A DNA stretch of 6,041 nucleotides. It comes from Gammaproteobacteria bacterium. GTDB taxonomy: Bacteria > Pseudomonadota > Gammaproteobacteria > SZUA-229. The DNA lies in NCBI GenBank assembly GCA_016764035.1, contig JAESSQ010000164.1:1-6041 (forward strand). Reading direction: 5' to 3'. The position numbers and the translations under genes are program-made. The notes under the pieces are model-generated. The model had not been told where the DNA came from, ran no database searches, and saw only the letters and a program-made list of their open reading frames with translations. Below, one piece after another: positions 1 to 6,041 of this stretch (position 1 is the first letter of the stretch; the number at the start of each line of letters is the position of its first letter).

Positions 1-38
1 AAATATTAAATATTAATTTTTTTATTTAAAAAAACATT
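1..38. other. AT-rich tail downstream of the TraF-like gene
   Basis: These bases lie just after the stop codon of the minus-strand TraF-like gene and are almost entirely A and T. They include a tandem AAATATT AAATATT at 1-14 and T and A runs at 16-34. An unstructured 3' end or a weak terminator for the minus-strand gene is possible, but I see no GC-containing hairpin. No gene is visible. Confidence 0.3.
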
Positions 39-1223
39 TTAAAACTTAAAGCCAGTTTGTAAAAAACCACCGATAGAATTATCAGTAATCGTTGCAGCAA
101 TATCAAGATTGAATCCTAACCAAAACCCTATACCTGCCGTATATACAATATCTTTAGCACCACCAGAAATACCACTCGCTAAATTTGTTAACGCACCAAT
201 GCGTAACTGTGCATAATCAAAAGCATTAAATTCGGCACCGATTGCAAGGTACTGTGTTTTCAAACCATTAAATGCATCATTTGCTAACAACGGTTCATTT
301 TCAATCAAATCATAATCTACCGCTAATGTATAAAAACGATTGTGATAAGATACGCCAATACGTGCTTCCGTATCAAAATTTAATGTTTGACCACCCAAAT
401 CAAAATCATCCGTTAACAGATTTCTGATATTTAAACCAAGACGAACCGTATCAGTAAGATCTACAGCTACGCCTAAATCAACACTGGTAAAGGTACCAAG
501 ATCAACTTTATTATCCTCGTCACTTACATTATCAAAACCTGCTGATGCGGTAAGAATAGATTCACGAAAAGTAAAAGCACGTAAATCAACCACTTTTGGT
601 TTTATACCGATAGAAACTTTTTTATCAAACCACCAGAATTTTTTTGCAAAAGAAACACCAAACTCTGTCGCCAGGACACCTTCAATATTTAAGATATTGA
701 ATTGGTCACTTATAACCTCAGCCGGGGCACTGGATATATCAGTCACTACACCACCAGCAATTGCATCACTACGAATACTTACTGCCATAGCAAACTCATC
801 AAAAGCAATACCCATAGCAAATACCGCTGTCACTTCGGGTGCGATAACCTTGCCATCGACATTTCCAATAATCGACTGCATATCTAACAAAGCTTGTGTA
901 GCATCAGCAGCACCAACAGCACCAGAATTTACTGCTATTTATCGACGGTTATCAGCTTCCTGAAAATCGTCAATATCGGTTAGTAAGTCATCATTATCTC
1001 TCACAAACGCACCTATACCGATGAGTAGCGAGAAGTCATCTCCTGGTCGCTGATTTGTTAACATCGCTGGATTTGCCCATGCAGCTGTCGCCAAATCTGC
1101 GGTTGCAACAGAAACGCCCCCCATCCCTAAAGATCGCGCTTCGAATGTAAACGGAATAGCACTTGTTACTTGTGAAAGCATAGATAATATGACTGCGCTA
1201 ATAATCTTGATTTCTAGTCTCAT
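39..1223 (-). pseudogene. TraF_2-type outer-membrane beta-barrel protein, interrupted by in-frame TAA
   Basis: The ATG at 1223 opens a frame that reaches its natural stop at 39-41, giving 394 codons plus stop, close to the usual length of chromosomal TraF_2 (PF13729) proteins. One in-frame TAA at 939-941 (codon 95) splits it into 94 and about 299 residues. Both sides belong to the same protein and frame, so this is a nonsense codon and not a frameshift. Residues 1-22 form a signal peptide with a likely cut after VTSA. The mature start is family-like: FEARSLGMGG, then AAWANPAML and a D-rich DDFQEAD stretch. The distal part has alternating barrel strands, including LGLNIRNLL, YLAIGAEFNAFDYAQLRIG, and a C-terminal GFKF ending in phenylalanine, typical of outer-membrane barrels. 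The name TraF comes from plasmid transfer, but no conjugation genes are nearby, and the role of these chromosomal homologues is not known to me. A GAGA at 1231-1234 is a plausible ribosome site. Restart at TTG 890 or ATG 881 would lack a signal peptide. Confidence 0.8.
939..941 (-). other. Premature TAA stop (codon 95) in TraF-like frame
   Basis: Read on the minus strand the context is GAT AAC CGT CGA TAA ATA GCA GTA. The frame before it (from 1223) and the frame after it (to 39) are the same, because 1223 minus 941 is 282, a multiple of three. A single C-to-T change from CAA (Gln) would explain it; GAA or AAA are other one-step ancestors. The other genes here end normally in TAG or TGA, and this gene's own final codon is TAA, so there is no sign of a reassigned code. 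Confidence 0.9.
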
Positions 1224-1230
1224 GTTTTGT

Positions 1231-1234
1231 TCTC
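1231..1234 (-). promoter_or_regulatory. Ribosome binding site of the TraF-like gene
   Basis: On the minus strand the leader reads ACGAGAACAAAAC before the ATG at 1223. GAGA lies 7 bases upstream of the start, a normal spacing. It supports ATG 1223 as the true start, in agreement with the signal peptide beginning there. Confidence 0.5.
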
Positions 1235-1293
1235 GTTAAATTTTCTGTTTTAAAAGGTTTTGTTTTATAAAATTAGCCTGACACGGTGAGATA

Positions 1294-1340
1294 AAGCATG
1301 CACAGGGAGATACACCTAATAATGAGCATATAACATGCTT
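1294..1340. repeat. Inverted repeat AAGCATG / CATGCTT in the divergent spacer
   Basis: AAGCATG at 1294-1300 and CATGCTT at 1334-1340 are perfect 7-base complements separated by 33 bases. A shorter arm AGCAT at 1325-1329 also pairs with ATGCT at 1335-1339 across 5 bases. Such spacing could mark paired operator half-sites for a regulator of one or both flanking genes. In AT-rich DNA repeats this short arise easily by chance, so this is only a lead. Confidence 0.25.
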
Positions 1341-1445
1341 AATCAATTACAAGTATTCCTGTTAATATATGTACTTATTACGTAAACATACTTACATCAC
1401 ATTTATCTACTTTTTAATTCAGCAAAACCAAAAAACGGCGCATAC

Positions 1446-1919
1446 ATGACAGATACAAAAAACAATCACGCAGCACATGACTGCCCCATAAAAAATCCAC
1501 CGAACGTAGGTATATTCAGACGGTTTTTTGCAATGCTTTATGATGGTTTTTTATTAATCGCTATTTTGTTTATTGTTTCAGCGATAGTTACCGCTTTAAA
1601 TCATGGCAAAGCTATTGAACCTGACGATACACTCTACCCCTTATTTGTGATGACTGTTTTCAGCTTAAGTTATTTATATTTTGCCTGGTTCTGGATAAAC
1701 AACGGCCAAACTCTTGGTATGAAAACTTGGAAGATGCAGTTACTCGCCGTAGATAACAACGTGGTAAGTTGGAAAACCACAGCCATACGATTTGGCTGCG
1801 CTATTTTTTCCTGGGGATTTTTTGGCTTGGGTTTTTTATGGTCACTGTTCGACAATAAAAAACGATGCTGGCACGACATAGTCAGTAAGACCGTACTGGT
1901 CGACCTGAAAGATCAATAG
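1446..1919 (+). CDS. RDD-family integral membrane protein
   Basis: This 157-residue protein matches the RDD family (PF06271), small inner-membrane proteins named for one conserved arginine and two aspartates. They appear as R25/R26 in the FRRFFAMLYDG segment, D33 in LYDG, and D136/D144 in LFDNKKRCWHD. The order is a polar N-terminus (1-22), a first membrane helix at about 35-52, a second at about 63-83, the family segment GQTLGMKTWKMQLL (87-100), a third helix at about 116-135, then the charged C-terminal motif and VLVDL. The length is normal. The molecular function is unsettled: some relatives have been linked to sodium or proton exchange, many have no assigned role. No clear Shine-Dalgarno precedes the ATG, and the start is chosen because the conserved domain begins near residue 22. 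It converges on lptG with a 10-base gap, so the two are not co-transcribed. Confidence 0.9.
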   Translation: MTDTKNNHAAHDCPIKNPPNVGIFRRFFAMLYDGFLLIAILFIVSAIVTALNHGKAIEPDDTLYPLFVMTVFSLSYLYFAWFWINNGQTLGMKTWKMQLLAVDNNVVSWKTTAIRFGCAIFSWGFFGLGFLWSLFDNKKRCWHDIVSKTVLVDLKDQ

Positions 1920-1922
1920 TTT

Positions 1923-1944
1923 AAAAAAGCTAACGTACTTTTTT
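1923..1944. terminator. Possible bidirectional terminator between RDD gene and lptG
   Basis: AAAAAAG (1923-1929) and CTTTTTT (1938-1944) form a 7-base-pair stem around an 8-base loop. On each strand the hairpin carries its own T run, as expected for a shared terminator between converging genes. The stem has one G:C pair and would be weak. It overlaps the last codons of lptG (stop at 1930-1932). Position favours a terminator, pairing strength does not. Confidence 0.35.
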
Positions 1945-2994
1945 CAAATAATACAAACTAACTAACACAACAACAATCAATGGTAATGAGGCACTTATTA
2001 CCGGCATAATATTCATCGCCAGACCCAGATGATTAACCGAACGATTAATCACAAAATAAACGATACCTATAACAACCGCTAACATGACACGTTGCCCTGC
2101 ACCACCACTGCGCGGCGTGGTCGCAAAGACGATAGGCATCGCAATCATTAACATGGCAAGACAAGTTAATGGTGTGAACACTTTTATCCAGAATGAGAGC
2201 AAATACTGGCCATTATCCACATTGTTTTTTTGCAAGTATTGGCTATAGGTAAGCAACTCTAATGCAGACATGTCTTTGGCCTCTAACTCCAACACCGAAA
2301 ACAATTCTAACAAGAGTAGCCGCTTTAATATGAGTTCTTGTTGGTACGTTGTCTCTACGCCTGAAGCTGAAATATCTGAACGTTTGATATTATTCAACAC
2401 CCACACATCATTTTTATATTGCGCACGCTCCGCATAAGTAATCGAACGTAATTGACGATTATCATCCAGTTCGTATAAACGTATTTGGCGTAACTGATGA
2501 TCCGGCAAAATCTTTTTCACATTGATATAACGATTGTCATCTCGTGCCCAAATATCTCTTGAACCACTGACGATAAGTTTTTTCTCTATGGCTTCTGCAC
2601 GATAAGTTATCGCTGTACGACTTGCTGATGGCACCAAATATTCACCTAGCAGAGCCACTAATATCGCTAATATTAATCCGGTTTGTAGTACCGACCGTGT
2701 TATACGTAGTATTGAAACCCCTGATGCACGCATTACAATCAATTCAGAATTTGCTGCCAGTGTACCTAATGATAAAATCCCACCAAGTAGCAATATCGAA
2801 GGCGAGAGTTCGTATAAGCGCTGTGGTAAACGTAGCAGGACAAAAACAGCTGCTTCCAGTGCACCATAATCACCCTTGCCAACGTCGCTAAGTTGTCCGA
2901 CAAAATCAACAAAAGCAAAGATCGATAGCATGACAAAGCTGGCAAGAATACAACCAGCTATCACCGTTTTAGCAATGTAACGATCAAGAATCAT
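1930..2994 (-). CDS. lptG: LPS export ABC transporter permease LptG
   Basis: LptG pairs with LptF in the inner membrane as the transmembrane part of the LptB2FG transporter, which lifts lipopolysaccharide out of the membrane and feeds it to LptC and the periplasmic bridge. From ATG 2994 it is 354 residues; E. coli LptG is 360. It begins MILDRYIAK, as is typical. From ATG 2994 there are helices at about 10-30, 60-82 and 96-120, then a periplasmic beta-jellyroll domain at about 120-262, then three more helices to the end. Recognisable segments are LAANSELIVMRASG after the second helix, IWARDDNRYINV in the periplasmic domain and PLTCLAMLMIAMPIVF at the start of the second membrane block. A GTG at 3003 would add three residues, but GTGAG at 3003-3007 lies 8 bases before the ATG and acts better as a ribosome site. 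The start overlaps the end of lptF by 11 bases, so the two are translationally coupled. Confidence 0.95.
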   Translation of the reverse strand: MILDRYIAKTVIAGCILASFVMLSIFAFVDFVGQLSDVGKGDYGALEAAVFVLLRLPQRLYELSPSILLLGGILSLGTLAANSELIVMRASGVSILRITRSVLQTGLILAILVALLGEYLVPSASRTAITYRAEAIEKKLIVSGSRDIWARDDNRYINVKKILPDHQLRQIRLYELDDNRQLRSITYAERAQYKNDVWVLNNIKRSDISASGVETTYQQELILKRLLLLELFSVLELEAKDMSALELLTYSQYLQKNNVDNGQYLLSFWIKVFTPLTCLAMLMIAMPIVFATTPRSGGAGQRVMLAVVIGIVYFVINRSVNHLGLAMNIMPVISASLPLIVVVLVSLYYLKKVR

Positions 2995-4126
2995 TTCGCA
3001 CACTCACAGTTTTTTGTCTGATGCCTGTCAAATAACCGTAATGTTTAAGTAATATCAAGGTGAAAATGATAGCGATTAAATGTACCCACCAGGTGCCAAT
3101 CCATACTGGAACTTTTTCTTGTACAATCCAGGTTTTTCCCACACCAAGAAGATTTGAATACAACAAATAAATAATCAGCGAAACTGCCAGCTTTGAATAC
3201 CGTCCGCTACGTGGATTAGTATGACTTAATGGCAATGCCATAAAAGCCACAATAAGCGTTGCTATCGGCAAGGTAATTCGCCATTGTAATTCTGCCTGTT
3301 CAGCAGGTTCTGTCGACTGCCAAAGCTCAATAAAGGGCTTAGACTTAACTGATTGATGCGGCGCGATACTTTTCTTATTGATATGCACACCATACTCTTC
3401 GTATTTAATAATTTTATAATCAGCATCACCGGCGTTACCCACATAATGTATGCCTTTATGCATCACCACATAACGCCGGCCTTCATCATTATATAAACTA
3501 CTAATGCCTTGCGCCAGATCGACATAACTGGTCTGCTGGCGAAACTGTTGAAAAAATATATTGTCTACGACAGCGTCGTTTTTCGCTGTATCATTATTTT
3601 CAATACTATTTTTCAGTTCACCGGGTGGCGACTCCAAAAACAAAACACCATCAATACTCTTAGCACGATTAAACTGCCCCACCATTAACGTGTCGAGTTT
3701 TGACTGACTACGAATTTCCGCATGAAGTTGCGCTCGCTGGTAATTGATTACTGGCTTCACAAACGCCAACAATAGAAACAGTATTAACGTAATAGGAATA
3801 GCGACGAGCATCAATGGCCGATACCATTGCAGTGGACCAATGCCTGCTGACATAATTGCCGCCATCTCACTGTCACTATAAAGCCGACCAAAAGCCAGCA
3901 AAATCCCCATCAATAAACTTAGTGGTATGAGAACAACACTGAATTCAAAAAAACTGTTCGCCAAATATGAGATAAATGCACTAAGGGGTATAACACCTTG
4001 AGACACCCACTTTAAAAGATGCACAACTTCGGTACTAAGTACGATAAGTAATAATACAAAATAGACCGACAAAAATACGAGCAGTAATTCTTTTGCGATA
4101 TATTTATCGATTATGGTCAGTTTCAT
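2984..4126 (-). CDS. lptF: LPS export ABC transporter permease LptF
   Basis: LptF is the partner of LptG in the LptB2FG lipopolysaccharide exporter, essential for outer-membrane assembly in most Gram-negatives. The 380 residues run from ATG 4126 to TGA 2984-2986, slightly longer than E. coli LptF (366). Helices lie at about 13-36, 60-82 and 104-124. Between them is GRLYSDSEMAAIMSAG, the coupling segment expected to touch the ATPase LptB. A periplasmic jellyroll domain spans about 126-278, with VGQFNRA and VLFLESPPGE as in the family. The second membrane block starts with AELQWRITLP (278-287) and contains PLSHTNPRSGR (299-309), then two more helices. A polar Asn/Asp-rich stretch at about 171-188 looks like an insertion compared with E. 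coli. No good Shine-Dalgarno precedes the ATG (the leader is ATAAAAATAATA), but the N-terminus fits the family. It is the first gene of lptF-lptG, divergent from pepA. Confidence 0.95.
   Translation of the reverse strand: MKLTIIDKYIAKELLLVFLSVYFVLLLIVLSTEVVHLLKWVSQGVIPLSAFISYLANSFFEFSVVLIPLSLLMGILLAFGRLYSDSEMAAIMSAGIGPLQWYRPLMLVAIPITLILFLLLAFVKPVINYQRAQLHAEIRSQSKLDTLMVGQFNRAKSIDGVLFLESPPGELKNSIENNDTAKNDAVVDNIFFQQFRQQTSYVDLAQGISSLYNDEGRRYVVMHKGIHYVGNAGDADYKIIKYEEYGVHINKKSIAPHQSVKSKPFIELWQSTEPAEQAELQWRITLPIATLIVAFMALPLSHTNPRSGRYSKLAVSLIIYLLYSNLLGVGKTWIVQEKVPVWIGTWWVHLIAIIFTLILLKHYGYLTGIRQKTVSVRNDS
3003..3007 (-). promoter_or_regulatory. Ribosome binding site choosing the lptG start
   Basis: On the minus strand, inside the end of lptF, the sequence reads GTGAGTGTGCGAAATG. 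GTGAG (3007-3003) stands 8 bases before the ATG at 2994. The alternative GTG start at 3003 overlaps this site and has no comparable purine block upstream. This favours a 354-residue LptG. Confidence 0.5.
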
Positions 4127-4342
4127 TATTATTTTTATATCTAAAAATTACTGCATCAAGAGTATTATCTGACAGAGTTTAACCTGAAAAGTTATACAAT
4201 CGGCTACGGATTGAAAGATAAACAATAATCGACCTAAAAATTGTAACTAACGACTACCCTCAATGCCATAAATTGCATACAATCAGAGCATCTCTACATT
4301 TACTCACCATAATATATAACGCTATTATTTATTGGAGCATCC
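4127..4342. promoter_or_regulatory. Divergent promoter region of lptFG and pepA
   Basis: These 216 AT-rich bases lie between two divergent starts and must carry both promoters unless one lies further upstream. For pepA, -10-like hexamers are TACAAT at 4278-4283 and TATAAC at 4315-4320, but neither has a good -35 at the usual spacing. A CTGACA at 4169-4174 lies 17 bases before TTATAC at 4192-4197, a poor -10. For lptF on the minus strand, GATAAT at 4167-4172 is the best -10-like hexamer, again without a clear -35. No reading frame, RNA gene or strong hairpin is visible. Confidence 0.45.
4334..4337 (+). promoter_or_regulatory. Ribosome binding site of pepA
   Basis: GGAG at 4334-4337 stands 5 bases before the ATG at 4343, the clearest Shine-Dalgarno in the window. 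It fixes the start, which also agrees with the family N-terminus MEYTVKSG (E. coli begins MEFSVKSG). Confidence 0.8.
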
Positions 4343-6041
4343 ATGGAATATACAGTTAAAAGCGGTAACCCTGAAAAACAACGTATCGGTTGTGTTGTCG
4401 TACCAGTTTACGCATCAAGAAAACTTTCAGCCTCAGCAAAAATAATTGATAAAGTCAGTGATGGTTATCTTTCAAATTTGCTAAGACGTGGCGTAATCGA
4501 AGGTGATTTAGGTAACACCCTACTCTTACATAATGTCAAAAACACCCTATGCGATCGCGTATTATTGATTGGTTGTGGTAAGGAAAAAAGCATCGACGCA
4601 AACACCTTTTACAAAATAAACAGCACCATGGTAAACACACTGCAAACCAGCGGTGCCACAGAAATTGCGTCCTACCTCACGGAAATCGCTGTTAAGCAAA
4701 AAAACACACACTGGAAAATTCAACACTCTATACAGGCAATAAGCGAAACGTTATATCGTTTTGATATACTTAAGTCTGATAAAAAACAAACCCGCCGCCC
4801 CTTAAGAAAATTTATATTCAGTGTCAAAGCACGCGGCCAACTCATGAAAGGAGAGCAATCTGTTCGCCAGGGCATGGCCGTTGCTGCGGGTATAACGCTA
4901 GCAAAAGATTTAGGCAACTTGCCTGGCAATGTTTGCACGCCTAACTATTTAGCCAAACAAGCTCGCAAACTTGCCAGACAACACGACAAATTAAAAACCT
5001 CCGTGCTCGAAGAAAAAGATATGGAGAAATTAGGAATGGGTTCAATGCTATCCGTATCTAAAGGCAGCCGTGAACCAGCAAAACTGATTACCATGAAGTA
5101 CAGTGCTGGCAAAAAAGGTCAGGCACCTATCATACTGGTCGGTAAAGGCGTCACTTTCGATTCTGGCGGCATCAGCCTAAAACCTGGTGCCGGCATGGAT
5201 GAAATGAAATACGACATGTGTGGTGCTGCCAGTGTTTTCGGCGCGATTAGTGCCTGCGCTGAACTGCAACTACCCATCAATATTATCGGCATTATCCCTA
5301 CCGTAGAAAACATGCCCGATGGCATCGCTTCGCGCCCGGGTGATATTGTCACCAGCATGTCTGGGCAAACCATCGAAATATTAAACACCGATGCAGAAGG
5401 CAGACTTATCTTATGTGACGCCTTAACCTACGCAGAAAAATTCAAACCCGACGTGGTCATCGACATCGCCACCTTAACGGGTGCTTGCATCGTCGCATTA
5501 GGCGCACACCCCGCCGGCTTACTTAGCAACCACAATCCATTGGCGAATGATTTATTATCAGCAGGTCAAAACTGTGGCGACCGCTGCTGGCAATTACCGT
5601 TGTGGGACGACTACCAGGAGCAATTACACAGTAACTTTGCAGATATGGCAAACATTGGTGGTAAAGGCGCAGGCACCATTACAGCTGCATGTTTTCTCTC
5701 ACGTTTTACCAAAAAATACCACTGGGCACATCTTGATGTCGCTGGCGTAGCATGGAAAAGCGGTGCTAAAAAAGGTGCTACCGGACGTCCCGTTGGTTTG
5801 CTGACGCAATACATAATCGACCGAATGCAGGTCATCGCCGGTGCCTTGTGGCTGTTTATGTTTGATCCCACCTTAGGCATCATAGCTTACGCGCTCGATG
5901 CCTTTGGCTATGACTGGAACCATAAACTCAATGGTGGTGAAGCCATGTTCCTGGTCATTGTGGCTGCCGCATGGAAACAGGTGAGTTATAATTTTCTGTT
6001 TTTTCTCGCCGCCATGCAGTCGATCCCCAAGTCCCTTATCG
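4343..6041 (+). CDS. pepA: Leucyl aminopeptidase PepA, running in frame into a UgpA segment (open at window end)
   Basis: PepA is a hexameric cytosolic M17 metallopeptidase that removes N-terminal residues, leucine preferentially. In E. coli it also binds DNA in cer recombination and carAB control. Residues 1 to about 160 form the N-terminal domain, with LLRRG and LLIGCGKE; the catalytic domain follows from about 165. Metal ligands and catalytic residues are all present with a constant offset of two from E. coli: K268, D273, K280, D291, D350, E352 and R354, within VGKGVTFDSGG, KYDMCGAA and the signature NTDAEGRL. Similarity to E. coli PepA continues through GRPVGLLTQYIIDR, ending at R494 (5824), seven residues short of the E. 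coli terminus. No stop follows: after M495-Q496 the frame continues as UgpA from V497 (5831) for at least 70 codons. The peptidase part looks functional; whether the joined protein exists depends on whether the junction is real. holC, often the next gene, is absent. Confidence 0.93.
   Translation, partial: MEYTVKSGNPEKQRIGCVVVPVYASRKLSASAKIIDKVSDGYLSNLLRRGVIEGDLGNTLLLHNVKNTLCDRVLLIGCGKEKSIDANTFYKINSTMVNTLQTSGATEIASYLTEIAVKQKNTHWKIQHSIQAISETLYRFDILKSDKKQTRRPLRKFIFSVKARGQLMKGEQSVRQGMAVAAGITLAKDLGNLPGNVCTPNYLAKQARKLARQHDKLKTSVLEEKDMEKLGMGSMLSVSKGSREPAKLITMKYSAGKKGQAPIILVGKGVTFDSGGISLKPGAGMDEMKYDMCGAASVFGAISACAELQLPINIIGIIPTVENMPDGIASRPGDIVTSMSGQTIEILNTDAEGRLILCDALTYAEKFKPDVVIDIATLTGACIVALGAHPAGLLSNHNPLANDLLSAGQNCGDRCWQLPLWDDYQEQLHSNFADMANIGGKGAGTITAACFLSRFTKKYHWAHLDVAGVAWKSGAKKGATGRPVGLLTQYIIDRMQVIAGALWLFMFDPTLGIIAYALDAFGYDWNHKLNGGEAMFLVIVAAAWKQVSYNFLFFLAAMQSIPKSLI
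5831..6041 (+). pseudogene. ugpA: Internal UgpA fragment (glycerol-3-phosphate ABC permease), fused to pepA, partial
   Basis: These 70 codons match the middle of UgpA, an inner-membrane permease subunit of the UgpBAEC importer for sn-glycerol-3-phosphate. Remembered E. coli landmarks line up without gaps: ALWLFMFDP (E. coli VLWIFLFNP), FGYDWNH (identical), GGEAMFLV (SGQAMFLV), WKQVSYNFLFF (WKQISYNFLFF) and MQSIPKSLI (LQSIPRSLI). Roughly the first 115-120 residues of UgpA, including its own start and first helices, are missing, and the pepA frame leads straight in. The window ends one base into the codon that would begin the EAA loop, the contact site for the ATPase UgpC, so the rest cannot be judged. 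GC by hand count is about 50% here and about 48% in the preceding 190 bases of pepA, so composition does not mark a foreign piece. A frame lacking the N-terminal part is unlikely to make a working permease. Confidence 0.85.

Larger units (their letters stand above)
1224..1445. promoter_or_regulatory. Divergent spacer between TraF-like gene and RDD gene
   Basis: These 222 bases separate two genes that are transcribed away from each other, so promoters for both should lie here. The region is AT-rich. On the minus strand a TATAAA-like element (1265-1270) lies about 40 bases upstream of the TraF-like start, but no matching -35 box is clear. A perfect 8-base palindrome TTACGTAA lies at 1378-1385, and a 7-base inverted repeat is described separately. 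I see no open reading frame or RNA gene. The promoters are inferred from gene orientation only. Confidence 0.4.

Noticed and set aside
939..941. Reassigned TAA codon (alternative genetic code)
   Set aside because: The same gene ends in TAA just after its conserved C-terminal phenylalanine, and no other gene here has an internal stop, so a code change is not supported.
697..963. Plus-strand reading frames opposite the TraF-like gene
   Set aside because: They lie antisense to a recognisable protein, have no ribosome site, and their translation resembles no family. They are shadow frames.
39..1223. TraF-like gene as evidence of a conjugative plasmid or integrative element
   Set aside because: TraF_2 proteins are common chromosomal outer-membrane proteins despite the name. 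No other transfer, relaxase, integrase or repeat features are present, and the neighbours are core housekeeping genes.
1378..1385. TTACGTAA palindrome as a defined operator
   Set aside because: It is perfect for only 8 bases, its flanks do not extend the symmetry, and I know no regulator motif that it matches convincingly.
2622..2891. Plus-strand frame opposite lptG
   Set aside because: It overlaps the LptG coding region completely, in a segment whose minus-strand translation is clearly LptG. No start signal was seen.
4720..5883. Several minus-strand frames (4720-4938, 5119-5388, 5611-5883) and a plus-strand frame (5547-5750) inside pepA
   Set aside because: Each sits within the strongly conserved PepA coding frame and has no family-like sequence of its own.
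5831..6041. Foreign origin of the UgpA segment judged from base composition
   Set aside because: A hand count gives about 50% GC after the junction and about 48% just before it, too small a difference to argue for transfer from another organism.

Overview
The window looks like chromosomal DNA from a moderately AT-rich gammaproteobacterium. The evidence is the close match of PepA, LptF and LptG to enterobacterial forms, and the gene order: lptFG divergent from pepA is the arrangement I know from E. coli and many relatives. No rRNA, tRNA, CRISPR array or insertion sequence was seen. Family assignments come from remembered sequences, since no search could be run.

Layout. (1) Positions 39-1223, minus strand: a TraF_2-type outer-membrane beta-barrel protein with a signal peptide. 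It is complete at both ends but is cut by an in-frame TAA at codon 95. (2) 1224-1445: a divergent spacer. (3) 1446-1919, plus strand: a small RDD-family membrane protein. (4) 1930-4126, minus strand: the overlapping pair lptF-lptG, the transmembrane permease subunits of the LPS export ABC transporter. It converges on the RDD gene with almost no gap, and an A/T-rich hairpin sits at the meeting point. (5) 4127-4342: a divergent spacer that must hold the lptF and pepA start signals. (6) 4343 to the window end, plus strand: pepA, leucyl aminopeptidase, with every catalytic residue in place.

The most unusual point is the end of pepA. The reading frame does not stop at the normal PepA terminus. After about residue 494-496 it runs in frame into an internal piece of UgpA, the glycerol-3-phosphate ABC transporter permease, and stays open to the last base. 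UgpA's own N-terminal part is absent, and the gene usually found after pepA (holC) is not there. This is a sharp junction between two unrelated genes. The most economical explanations are a chimeric assembly or a genomic rearrangement. A functional fusion is the least likely but is not excluded.

Functionally, LptF, LptG and the TraF-like barrel all concern the Gram-negative envelope. PepA is a cytosolic peptidase that also binds DNA in E. coli. I did not find a convincing novel multi-gene system. The two items worth checking are the PepA/UgpA junction and the single nonsense codon in an otherwise intact TraF-like gene.
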